From Eubacteriales bacterium (lineage in GTDB: Bacteria > Bacillota > Clostridia > Lachnospirales > Lachnospiraceae): a stretch of 64,000 nucleotides of DNA. This document shows, in pieces, positions 57,341 to 63,985 of the stretch. The DNA lies in contig JAUNPS010000002.1 of the NCBI GenBank assembly GCA_030536575.1, forward strand, positions 163,923-227,922. Direction: 5' to 3'. Positions within the stretch are counted from its first letter, which is position 1. The number at the start of each line of letters is the position of its first letter. A model generated the notes under the pieces. It had not been told where the DNA came from. It saw only the letters and a program-made list of their open reading frames with translations, and made no database searches. Made by a program: the position numbers and the translations under genes.

Positions 57341-58699
57341 ATGTATCTGAAACGATTTGTCTATGACCGGCTTCTGGATTGGAAAAACGAAAGCGGCCAT
57401 AGTACACTGGAAGTCAGCGGCGCCCGCCAGGTAGGGAAAACCTATCTGATCAACAAATTCGCTGACGAACATTATACACATAAGATCTATATAAATCTGT
57501 TTGAACTGAGCGGCAAACAGTTTTTGGAATGTTATAACCAGGCAGCCGACTGGAAACCTGGAACCAAACGCCCGGAGCATCCGCTCATGGATGCGTTCCG
57601 GCTTTATGAACCGGACTTTGAGGACTCCGATGACACGGTGATCATCCTTGATGAAATACAGGAATCTTCTGAGATTTATAACCGGATTCGGGAATTTACC
57701 AGGCAGTTCCAGTCACACTTTATCGTTACCGGAAGCTATCTGGGACGGATTTATGACCCGGACTTCCGCTACTCCAGCGGCGATGTGACAAAGCTGACGA
57801 TTTATACCCTTTCCTTCGAGGAATTTCTGTTGGCTTATGACAGCGCTCTCTATGCACGGTATCAAAAGCTGGATTTTACGGCTTCCGAGCCGGATACTTC
57901 CGTTCAGCTAAAAAAAGTTTACAACATTTACTGTCAGATTGGGGGCTATCCAAAGGTAGTGGAAGCTTACCTGGAAACAAGAGCCGTCCAAAAAGCTCAA
58001 GGTGAGCTGGTAAAGATCATTGATACCTTTACCAATGAATCCATCCGGTATTTTACCGATGTTCTGGATACCAGAGTGTTTACCCAGATTTTCTTTTCCA
58101 TCTGCCGGATTTTAAACCGGGAAAAGAAAGGTCTTGCGGAAGACAGCATTAGCGAGGAGCTGCAGAAGCTGGTAACAAAAGACTATTCCAGCAATATTTC
58201 AAAAGCAGCCTGCAACCGCGCCATAAGCTGGCTCTACTTCTCAGGTATCATTGGTTTCTGTGCAAAAATCACGGAAATGGATATCCTGAACTTCAAAGCT
58301 GCAAGCCGCTGCTATTTTATGGATGTGGGACTGGCAAATTATTACCTGACACGTACCGGCACGGATCACCGCGTTCTGGCTGGCACCCTGAATGAGAACT
58401 ACGTTTATATCAATCTGAAAAAACGTCAGGATTTTCCACAGGAGATTGCTTTTGAGACACCGGCCTTTGCTACCTACCGCGGCGGTGAGATCGACTTCGT
58501 GGTACAGAGCCTCCAGTCTTCCAACCGCTATCTTGTAGAAGTCAAATCTGGAAAAGGAACTGCCGGGACTGCTCAGAAAGCGCTGGAACAAGGCAAAGCG
58601 CAAAAGCTGCTTTACCTGAAGGGCGATACCAAAGGCGGTGTTGACGGTAAAATCGAAACCATACCGATTTATATGCTGGAACGCTATTCGTTCAGCTAA
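57341..58699 (+). CDS. AAA ATPase with DUF4143 domain
   Basis: A 452-residue protein; GAAAGGAGTCTTTCT before the ATG at 57341 decides the start. The N-terminal AAA_14 domain has Walker A SGARQVGKTYL (about 26-36) and Walker B VIILDEIQES (about 113-122), then FIVTGSYLGRIYD as sensor. The C-terminal DUF4143 domain ends with EIDFVVQS...YLVEVKSGKG (about 390-412), a PD-(D/E)xK nuclease-like motif. The family is widespread in anaerobes and prone to horizontal transfer; its role is not known, with links to phage defence or DNA handling suggested. The stop codon lies inside the 8-base target duplication of the repeat element that follows. Confidence 0.9.
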   Translation: MYLKRFVYDRLLDWKNESGHSTLEVSGARQVGKTYLINKFADEHYTHKIYINLFELSGKQFLECYNQAADWKPGTKRPEHPLMDAFRLYEPDFEDSDDTVIILDEIQESSEIYNRIREFTRQFQSHFIVTGSYLGRIYDPDFRYSSGDVTKLTIYTLSFEEFLLAYDSALYARYQKLDFTASEPDTSVQLKKVYNIYCQIGGYPKVVEAYLETRAVQKAQGELVKIIDTFTNESIRYFTDVLDTRVFTQIFFSICRILNREKKGLAEDSISEELQKLVTKDYSSNISKAACNRAISWLYFSGIIGFCAKITEMDILNFKAASRCYFMDVGLANYYLTRTGTDHRVLAGTLNENYVYINLKKRQDFPQEIAFETPAFATYRGGEIDFVVQSLQSSNRYLVEVKSGKGTAGTAQKALEQGKAQKLLYLKGDTKGGVDGKIETIPIYMLERYSFS

Positions 58700-58702
58700 A
58701 AT

Positions 58703-58844
58703 GTTACTGTTCACTCGTACCTCGTTCCAGTAACGCTTCACAGGCTCATTTTAAGTTTTGCTTCGCAAAAGAGCCTGCTCACACCTGAATCACGTTCTTA
58801 CGTACCTGAGCAGCTAAGTGCTCAGGTACTGTCTGAACAGTAAC
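58703..58844. mobile_element. Type A miniature element, copy 3 (142 bp)
   Basis: Nearly identical to copy 1. The flanks are GCTAAAAT (58695-58702) and GCGAAAAT (58845-58852), an 8-base duplication with one difference. The left copy contains the TAA stop of the ATPase gene, so insertion took place exactly at the gene's end. The following 118 bases up to 58962 show no gene. Confidence 0.86.
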
Positions 58845-58962
58845 GCGAAAATATCACTTTAAATAACCGAGCCATCTGCAATAAACGCAGGTGGCTTATA
58901 AGTCATCGTCCCATTTGCCGGAATCCCAAACGCCTCCCTAAGTATTCCGAAACATCAACCAT

Positions 58963-59339
58963 TTATTTTATCTGTGCCATGCTTTTCAGAACCTCTGGCA
59001 GAATCACCGAAAGATCGCCGTCCACACCCATCGCCTTATCCTGAATCTGCGGCTGGATGCAGACCTCTCCTTGCGCCTGCCAGTCCTCATCTCTCACAAA
59101 TGCCTGATTCACCGGCACATGGATCTGCATCAGGCTGCGGAAGCCCTCGCCGTTCGCAAAAGTATTGCAACCCTCGGCAATGAACAAGCCATTGCTGGCT
59201 CCGACTCATAATAATGCCGGTATCCGGCAGCCGCCGACATTCCCGAAGCCGCACCCACAACGACAGCGCCCGCCTCCTGGATCTCTTCCACCAGCGACTT
59301 CACCTGTTTTTCATAGCTTTTATTCTTCATCGTTACCAT
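58963..59339 (-). pseudogene. Broken sirtuin-like gene and attached unknown segment
   Basis: The first segment (59130-59339) reads SYEKQVKSLVEEIQEAGAVV, VGAASGMSAAAGYRHYYESE, which is the NAD-binding start of a SIR2-type protein (compare ADAVLIGAGAGLSTSAG in the gene at 63046). Homology ends after about 45 residues. In a different frame a second segment (58963-59187) reads FIAEGCNTFANGEGFRSLMQ and IHVPVNQAFVRDEDWQAQGE and stops at 58963; I do not recognise it. I take this as a sirtuin gene truncated by deletion and joined to another fragment. The start overlaps the end of the DUF3786 gene, so they were one operon. Confidence 0.55.
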
Positions 59340-59979
59340 TTTTGATAGGCTCCTTTTTCAATTTTGCTAATAGAATTTCCCCAACCGTCACCGCATCCTC
59401 TATCGTCAGATAATGGTCGGCGCTTTTACTCAGATAAAATTTGTCGGACGCTTCAAATTCTTCATCTGCAAACCATATTTTCAGCCAGACCGGATAATTT
59501 GGCAGAAAAGGAAATACCGCGCATAAATCCGCATTGCTGTCTACAAACTCCGCGCCAAGCGATCCGCAAATCTGCCGTATGCGCTCCGGCGTCTTTCCTT
59601 TCAGGAATGTCCGCAGTTCCTTTTCCGTATCATGGTCAAACTTTGTTCCCCGGATCAGACCGCTTTTCAGCTCTCCAAACGGTATGATCTGCGCAGAAAC
59701 TTCCACGCCGTCCGCCATATCCAGATAATGAAGAATCACCAGTTGGCGCCATTCTTCTATCCGAGGATAAAAATTATATTCAGGAAGCGAAATCCGCACC
59801 TCCTGATTTAAACTTTGTAATGCAATTACAGAATTTTCTTTACAAAATAGAGAACCACTCTTTTTCGCTATATCTTCCGGCGGCCGATACTTAAGCCGTT
59901 CCTTTGCAGGTATCAGCATCTCTCTGAAAGCCCGGTTATCCTGAATGACATTTTTATAAGAACCGTTTATTTTCTCCAC
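59320..59979 (-). CDS. DUF3786 family protein
   Basis: A 219-residue protein, start taken at GTG 59977-59979 (MEKINGSYKNVIQDNRAFRE); the ribosome site is poor, and the ATG 20 codons further on (MLIPAKERL) is an alternative. Contains RYRPPEDIAKKSG-like, LPEYNFYPRIEEWRQLVILH, YLDMADG, then FGELKSGLIRGTKFD and FVDSNADLCAVFPFLPNYPV and WLKIWFADEEFEASDKFYLS, the pattern of DUF3786. The family occurs in strict anaerobes, often near corrinoid or metal-cofactor genes; function unknown. A near-consensus promoter between two operator-like sites lies upstream, shared with a divergent Rrf2 gene. Confidence 0.7.
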   Translation of the reverse strand: MEKINGSYKNVIQDNRAFREMLIPAKERLKYRPPEDIAKKSGSLFCKENSVIALQSLNQEVRISLPEYNFYPRIEEWRQLVILHYLDMADGVEVSAQIIPFGELKSGLIRGTKFDHDTEKELRTFLKGKTPERIRQICGSLGAEFVDSNADLCAVFPFLPNYPVWLKIWFADEEFEASDKFYLSKSADHYLTIEDAVTVGEILLAKLKKEPIKNGNDEE

Positions 59980-60006
59980 CTTCTTTTCGTTGACTTTTCT
60001 AGCCCC

Positions 60007-60094
60007 AACTGTTATTATATTAATAACAACGCGGTTTTAGTATAGCATCCGCGTTTTTAGAAGTCAAGTAGTTGTTATAAATAAAATAACATTC
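60007..60094. promoter_or_regulatory. Divergent promoter region with two inverted Rrf2-type sites
   Basis: Minus strand TTGACT (60062-60067), 17 bases, TATACT (60039-60044) drives the DUF3786 gene. Sites fitting GTTGTTATnAATAnAATAAC lie on the minus strand at about 60007-60030 and on the plus strand at 60071-60094, on either side of that promoter. They are the probable binding sites of the Rrf2 protein encoded at 60117. Confidence 0.7.
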
Positions 60095-60116
60095 AATTCA
60101 AAAAGGAGTTCCATCG

Positions 60117-60548
60117 GTGAAATACTCTACAAAATTAAGTGACGCCGTCCATATCATGGCATTTATTGCAATCAATCAGGACTTTGATCTGAGCAGCACC
60201 GCAATCGCGGCCAGTATCCAGACAAATCCGGCTTTTGTCCGACAGATTATGATGAAACTGCGAAAGGCTGGCCTGATGTCCAGCGTGACCGGTCATGCGA
60301 AGCCTTCCTTATCAAAACCGGCAGAGCAAATTACATTGCTGGACATTTATAAAGCGGTAGAGGGGGATAAGCCGCTTCTGCATCTGGATACTCACACCAA
60401 CCCGGAATGTGGGGTAGGCGTAAACATCCAGTTAGCCTTGCAGGATTATTATCAGGAGATACAAAAAGCAGCAGAGGAACGCATGAGCCAGATTACTTTA
60501 CAGAACATCATCGAATCCTATAATCAAAAAATAAATAGTCTTTTGTAA
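60117..60548 (+). CDS. Rrf2-family transcriptional regulator
   Basis: A 143-residue regulator, GTG start behind AAAAGGAGTTCCATCG. The winged helix reads KYSTKLSDAVHIMAFIAINQ, AIAASIQTNPAFVRQIMMKL, RKAGLMSSVTG, followed by LLDIYKAVEGDKPLL and a dimer helix. Only one Cys (NPECGVG), so an iron-sulfur cluster is unlikely; this resembles the YwnA-like branch. The two inverted sites in the divergent promoter suggest it represses itself and the DUF3786-sirtuin operon. Similar in layout to the Rrf2-cupin pair at 6647-7794. Confidence 0.88.
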   Translation: MKYSTKLSDAVHIMAFIAINQDFDLSSTAIAASIQTNPAFVRQIMMKLRKAGLMSSVTGHAKPSLSKPAEQITLLDIYKAVEGDKPLLHLDTHTNPECGVGVNIQLALQDYYQEIQKAAEERMSQITLQNIIESYNQKINSLL

Positions 60549-60594
60549 CAGCAGTCACTTTTTATGAACCTCGACAAACAAAATGAGTGCAAAA

Positions 60595-60623
60595 AGCAGG
60601 AAACCATTTTGTGATTTCCTGCT
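60595..60623 (-). terminator. Terminator of the HxlR gene
   Basis: Minus strand AGCAGGAAA and TTTCCTGCT form a 9-bp stem followed by TTTTTG, 29 bases past the gene's stop. Confidence 0.7.
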
Positions 60624-60651
60624 CGGTGTTCCGCTGTATGACAGCAGTTAT

Positions 60652-61059
60652 TCAGTTGCGACAGGTGGGACTACTACGATTTTCACCTCGATAATTGCAT
60701 TTTTGGCATTGAGGTAAAGAAAGTTCTGACTCTTCATTCCGGTAAATCCCGGCCCATTGACAGATACTTCTAAGAATCGGTACGACAGAATCACCTTTTT
60801 CGGTCAAACAGTATTCTACACGTGGGGGAATTTCATCAAACTGTTTCCGGTGTATGATTTCATCAGCAATCAGTTCTTTAAGCGTGGTGGCCAGTACAGC
60901 GTCTGTAATATTTGCCATTTCTCGACGCAGCTCACTGTATCTTAATCGTTTCTTTTCCGCTAATACACAGATAATTCTGGACTTCCATTTTCCTCCGAAC
61001 ACTTCAAGCCCATATTCCAATGGACAGCGAATATCTTCCTGCATTTTTTTCTGATACAT
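60652..61059 (-). CDS. HxlR-family transcriptional regulator
   Basis: A 135-residue regulator; GGGGTGGAG precedes the ATG. The winged helix follows HxlR: CPLEYGLEVFGGKWKSRIIC, LRYSELRREMANITDAVLAT, TLKELIADEIIHRKQFDEIP, PRVEYCLTEKGDSVVPILRS. Cys12 at the family's usual redox position and a C-terminal CQKCNYRG pair may sense oxidants or electrophiles (inference). TAACTATGAAATTTAT lies next to its own -35 box and again before the gene at 61204, so it probably controls both. Confidence 0.9.
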   Translation of the reverse strand: MYQKKMQEDIRCPLEYGLEVFGGKWKSRIICVLAEKKRLRYSELRREMANITDAVLATTLKELIADEIIHRKQFDEIPPRVEYCLTEKGDSVVPILRSICQWAGIYRNEESELSLPQCQKCNYRGENRSSPTCRN

Positions 61060-61113
61060 TATGCTCCACCCCTTTCGCTTTCCATTATATCATTTGACTG
61101 TGCTGTTTTGAAG

Positions 61114-61130
61114 TAACTATGAAATTTATA
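61114..61130. promoter_or_regulatory. HxlR operator at its own promoter
   Basis: TAACTATGAAATTTATA directly upstream of a minus-strand promoter (-35 TTCAAA at 61107-61112, 17 bases, -10 TATAAT at 61084-61089). The same word recurs inverted at 61704-61719. Confidence 0.6.
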
Positions 61131-61151
61131 GGTGTTTCCTCTGTACCCGCC

Positions 61152-61190
61152 GTTACTGTTCACTCGTACCGCGTTCCAGTAACAATTCAC
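61152..61190. mobile_element. Left-end fragment of a type A miniature element
   Basis: GTTACTGTTCACTCGTACC and the following bases up to AATTCAC match the first 39 bases of copy 1 with one change; the remaining 103 bases are missing. Confidence 0.75.
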
Positions 61191-61203
61191 CTAAATCTGA
61201 TTC

Positions 61204-61599
61204 TCACAACACTTTCTTGTTGTCAGCGCCCGGAGTGGTTACAATTACCTTTTCCGGTGTAATAATCAGAGCTCCCTTTGCTGTGGCGGCCCCGTTGAAC
61301 ATCTTTTCAACCATAGCCTTAAAGGTATCGACTACGGCGCCCTCGGAAACATACTCCGCAATCCCTTTAATCTGATAGCCCTCCAGATTTTGTGGGTCAT
61401 ATACGGAAATGGCAATCTTACCGCCGTTCATTTTGATGTTATTCAGAGTGGTTTCCAAAAACACATCTCCAACAACCAGTTTACCGTCCTCTGTCACATC
61501 CTTAAACGCAACGGGAACAACATTCGGTTCCCCATTTGCGCATGTTGCCAAATCCCACATACCTGTTTTCAACAGCTTCAAAACGTTCTCATTCATCAT
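61204..61599 (-). CDS. Pyridoxamine 5'-phosphate oxidase-fold protein
   Basis: A 131-residue protein. The start is the first of two ATGs (61597-61599) behind GGAGGCAATTCAT. It has the split-barrel FMN-binding fold: MNENVLKLLKTGMWDLATCA, NGEPNVVPVAFKDVTEDGKL, DVFLETTLNNIKMNGGKIAI, SVYDPQNLEGYQIKG. Proteins of this size bind FMN or heme-like cofactors and may reduce small molecules; pyridoxine activity is not implied. The promoter has the HxlR operator upstream of its -35 box, linking it to the regulator at 60652-61059. Confidence 0.85.
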   Translation of the reverse strand: MMNENVLKLLKTGMWDLATCANGEPNVVPVAFKDVTEDGKLVVGDVFLETTLNNIKMNGGKIAISVYDPQNLEGYQIKGIAEYVSEGAVVDTFKAMVEKMFNGAATAKGALIITPEKVIVTTPGADNKKVL

Positions 61600-61649
61600 A
61601 TGAATTGCCTCCAAATCTGATTTTTAGCCCGGTCATTTGAGCTGTACTT

Positions 61650-61719
61650 ATTATAAAAAATCGACTCACTACGAACAAGATATTAGTAAATTTATGAGTC
61701 ACTAATAAATTTCATAGTT
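61650..61719 (-). promoter_or_regulatory. Promoter and HxlR-type operator of the oxidase-fold gene
   Basis: Minus strand -35 TTGTTC (61673-61678), 17 bases, -10 TATAAT (61650-61655). Upstream are TATTAGT/ACTAATA inverted arms and, at 61704-61719 on the minus strand, TAACTATGAAATTTAT, the same word as at 61114. Confidence 0.65.
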
Positions 61720-61837
61720 ATATGTGCCTCAGAAAACACGGAACAGTGGGAAGCTATCCGTAAATTCTTGTGCGTTACTTTATCGCACATGAGTATTTTG
61801 CAGTATCCCCCGCCCAGGGAATGAGTGCTTCTTCTTT

Positions 61838-62185
61838 TTAAGAATTATTCTTTTGATATTCTTCGCCCCATACCTTCATAGCGTCTAAAACCGGCTTCAG
61901 GCTATAACCTAATTCCGTCAGCGTGTATTCCACCCTGGGTGGGACTTCCGCATACACCGTGCGGGTCAGCAGCCCACTTTCTTCCATCTGGCGAAGCTGC
62001 GACGTCAAAACTTTCTGTGTCACATGACCGATGGACTTCCGCAGCTCTCCGAAGCGTTTTGTCCCCGACATCAGATCGCGCAGGATCAAAACCTTCCACT
62101 TATCGCTGATCAGCGTCAATGTTGTTTCCACCGGACAAGCCGGAAGCTCTTTCTTCACCGTATCTGTATTTTCCGAACCAGCCAT
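61838..62185 (-). CDS. HxlR-family regulator next to the SirTM operon
   Basis: A 115-residue regulator; AAAGAGGCGAGAAT precedes the ATG at 62183-62185. HxlR winged helix: CPVETTLTLISDKWKVLILR, LMSGTKRFGELRKSIGHVTQ, KVLTSQLRQMEESGLLTRTV, YAEVPPRVEYTLTELGYSLK. The conserved N-terminal Cys is present (PACPVE). It is divergent from the macrodomain-SirTM operon; the palindrome GCACAATCTTGTGC at 62228-62241 between them is a likely operator. HxlR proteins often respond to aldehydes or oxidants through that Cys, which would fit control of an ADP-ribosylation stress module. Confidence 0.9.
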   Translation of the reverse strand: MAGSENTDTVKKELPACPVETTLTLISDKWKVLILRDLMSGTKRFGELRKSIGHVTQKVLTSQLRQMEESGLLTRTVYAEVPPRVEYTLTELGYSLKPVLDAMKVWGEEYQKNNS

Positions 62186-62227
62186 ATTCTCTCGCCTCTT
62201 TCCAATAGTATCCTTCGGGTAACTATG

Positions 62228-62274
62228 GCACAATCTTGTGCTTACTTTACAATCCGGCTATACAGCCTTATTAT
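62228..62274 (+). promoter_or_regulatory. Promoter and palindrome of the macrodomain-SirTM operon
   Basis: GCACAATCTTGTGC (62228-62241) is a perfect palindrome just upstream of TTTACA (62246-62251), 17 bases, TATTAT (62269-62274). The divergent HxlR protein is the expected binder. Confidence 0.65.
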
Positions 62275-62321
62275 AAAGATACCGAAAGAAAAAAGCAACT
62301 TTTCCAAAGGAGAGATGCATC

Positions 62322-63110
62322 ATGAACCAAAATGAACGGCGGCAATATTTATTAAAATTTCTTTTGCAGGAAAGCAAAAAGTATAACGGTATCAAAATTC
62401 CTACCGGCGCATCCGAACAAAAAATCCTGCTGCGCGGCCTTATGAACATCCGCATGCCCCAGCCCGCCGACCCGAAATTTCTGGCAATTCAGGATCAATA
62501 CCTTCAGGAAGAAACAAAGGAAAAGGGCATCGTTGACCTATGTAAGCTTACCCCGATACAAAAAGGTATTTACCTCTGGAAAGGCGATATTACTACGCTG
62601 CGCTGCGACGCCATCGTAAATGCAGCCAACAGCAGTATGTGCGGCTGTTTTGTCCCAAACCACGCCTGCATTGATAACGCCATCCACACCTACGCCGGAA
62701 TCCAGCTCCGCCTTGCCTGCGCTGACCTTATGGAAAAGCAGGGGCATGAAGAACCGACAGGAACCGCCAAAATCACCCCCGCCTTTAATCTTCCGTGCAA
62801 ATATATCCTGCATACGGTCGGGCCTATCATCGAAAACCGTGTTACAGACCAAGACCGCAGGCTGCTGCAATGCTGTTACCGCTCTTGTCTGGAACTTGCG
62901 GAAAAGAACAATATAAAAAGCATTGCCTTTTGCTGTATCTCAACCGGCATGTTTCATTTTCCCAATGAAGAAGCTGCCAGAATCGCCGCCAGCACAGTTA
63001 TGCAATACCGCAGCGAAACAGGGAGCAGAATGGAGGTGATCTTCAATGTTTTCAAGGATGTGGACGAACAAATCTACCGCAGACTTCTCACAACAGATGG
63101 AAGCGTTTAA
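62322..63110 (+). CDS. Zinc-containing macrodomain, protein-ADP-ribose hydrolase
   Basis: A 262-residue protein; AAAGGAGAGATGCATC precedes the ATG. An N-terminal extension of about 75 residues leads into the macrodomain: KGDITTLRCDAIVNAANSSM (ADP-ribose binding), then CGCFVPNHACIDNAIHTYAG. In that loop Cys109, His114 and Cys116 match the zinc ligands of SirTM-linked macrodomains. GTAKITPAFNLPCKYILHTV and ISTGMFHFPNEEAARIA complete the fold. In Staphylococcus and Streptococcus, this type removes the ADP-ribose that SirTM attaches to a lipoylated GcvH-like carrier. Its 3' end overlaps the SirTM gene by 65 bases, a strong sign of coupled production. Confidence 0.92.
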   Translation: MNQNERRQYLLKFLLQESKKYNGIKIPTGASEQKILLRGLMNIRMPQPADPKFLAIQDQYLQEETKEKGIVDLCKLTPIQKGIYLWKGDITTLRCDAIVNAANSSMCGCFVPNHACIDNAIHTYAGIQLRLACADLMEKQGHEEPTGTAKITPAFNLPCKYILHTVGPIIENRVTDQDRRLLQCCYRSCLELAEKNNIKSIAFCCISTGMFHFPNEEAARIAASTVMQYRSETGSRMEVIFNVFKDVDEQIYRRLLTTDGSV

Positions 63111-63915
63111 GGAAGCGCTGGTTCGTGCCGATGCGGTTCTGATCGGCGCAGGCGCAGGACTTTCAACCTCTGCCGGACTAACCTATTCTGGCAGGCGGTT
63201 TGAAAAATATTTTTCTGATTTTCGCGATAAGTACGGGATCACAGATATGTATTCCGGCGGTTTTTATCCCTTTGAGACACTGGAAGAATATTGGGCGTGG
63301 TGGTCACGGCATATCCTTTATAACCGCTATGAATGTCCTGTCGGAAAACCTTATCTGGATTTGCTGAAGCTGGTGGAAGGAAAAGATTATTTCGTCCTGA
63401 CCACCAACGTGGATCACCAGTTCCAGCGGGCGGGTTTTGATAAACAGCGGCTTTTCTATACACAAGGAGATTATGGTCTGTGGCAATGTTCCAGTGCCTG
63501 CCACTCCAAAACTTATGATAACGAAACCTTCGTCCGGGAAATGGTGGAAAAGCAGAATAATATGAAGATCCCCTCTGAACTTATTCCACATTGTCCTGTC
63601 TGCGGAAAGCCCATGACCATGAATCTGCGGTGTGATGACACCTTTGTAGAGGACGAAGGCTGGCATCAGGCCGCAAAACGTTACGAAATTTTCATAGAAA
63701 AAAATCACGGAAAACGGCTTGTTCTGTTGGAGCTGGGCGTGGGCGGCAATACGCCAGGTATCATCAAGTATCCTTTCTGGCGTATGACCGCGCAAAATCC
63801 AAAAGCGACTTATATTTGCCTGAATAAAGGGGAGGCGTTTTGCCCGGCAGAGATTGAAAATCGGAGTATCTGCATTGACGAAGATATTACACGCATTCTT
63901 TCACTTGCAAATTAG
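63046..63915 (+). CDS. Class M sirtuin (SirTM), protein ADP-ribosyltransferase
   Basis: A 289-residue Sir2-fold protein starting inside the macrodomain gene at an ATG behind TGGAGGTGATC. NAD site: DAVLIGAGAGLSTSAGLTYS (about 29-48) and TTNVDHQFQ with Asn121 and Asp123. Where ordinary sirtuins have the catalytic His (HG motif), this protein has TQGDYGLWQC with Gln140, the change that marks SirTM proteins as ADP-ribosyltransferases without deacetylase activity. Cys148, Cys152, Cys183 and Cys186 form the zinc ribbon. Known SirTM operons also contain a GcvH-like carrier and an LplA2 lipoate ligase; neither follows here before a terminator, so the target may be encoded elsewhere. Confidence 0.92.
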   Translation: MFSRMWTNKSTADFSQQMEAFKEALVRADAVLIGAGAGLSTSAGLTYSGRRFEKYFSDFRDKYGITDMYSGGFYPFETLEEYWAWWSRHILYNRYECPVGKPYLDLLKLVEGKDYFVLTTNVDHQFQRAGFDKQRLFYTQGDYGLWQCSSACHSKTYDNETFVREMVEKQNNMKIPSELIPHCPVCGKPMTMNLRCDDTFVEDEGWHQAAKRYEIFIEKNHGKRLVLLELGVGGNTPGIIKYPFWRMTAQNPKATYICLNKGEAFCPAEIENRSICIDEDITRILSLAN

Positions 63916-63917
63916 GG

Positions 63918-63985
63918 CGGCATCTTTCTCAGATACCGCCTTAACAATCAGTACCACCGGCTAAGCCGGTGGTTTGATTTTCGCC
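63918..63985 (+). terminator. Terminator and further hairpins at the window edge
   Basis: GGCGGCATCTTTCTCAGATACCGCC can end the SirTM transcript. Next, ACCACCGGC-TAA-GCCGGTGGT forms a perfect 9-bp stem followed by TTGATTTT, and GCCCT-ATA-AGGGC a third. The last two recall the end hairpins of IS200/IS605-type elements, which would begin at the window edge; this is unproven. Confidence 0.45.

Noticed and set aside
59130-59339. Intact small sirtuin
   Set aside because: Only about 45 residues of the NAD-binding start are present; catalytic and zinc parts are missing.
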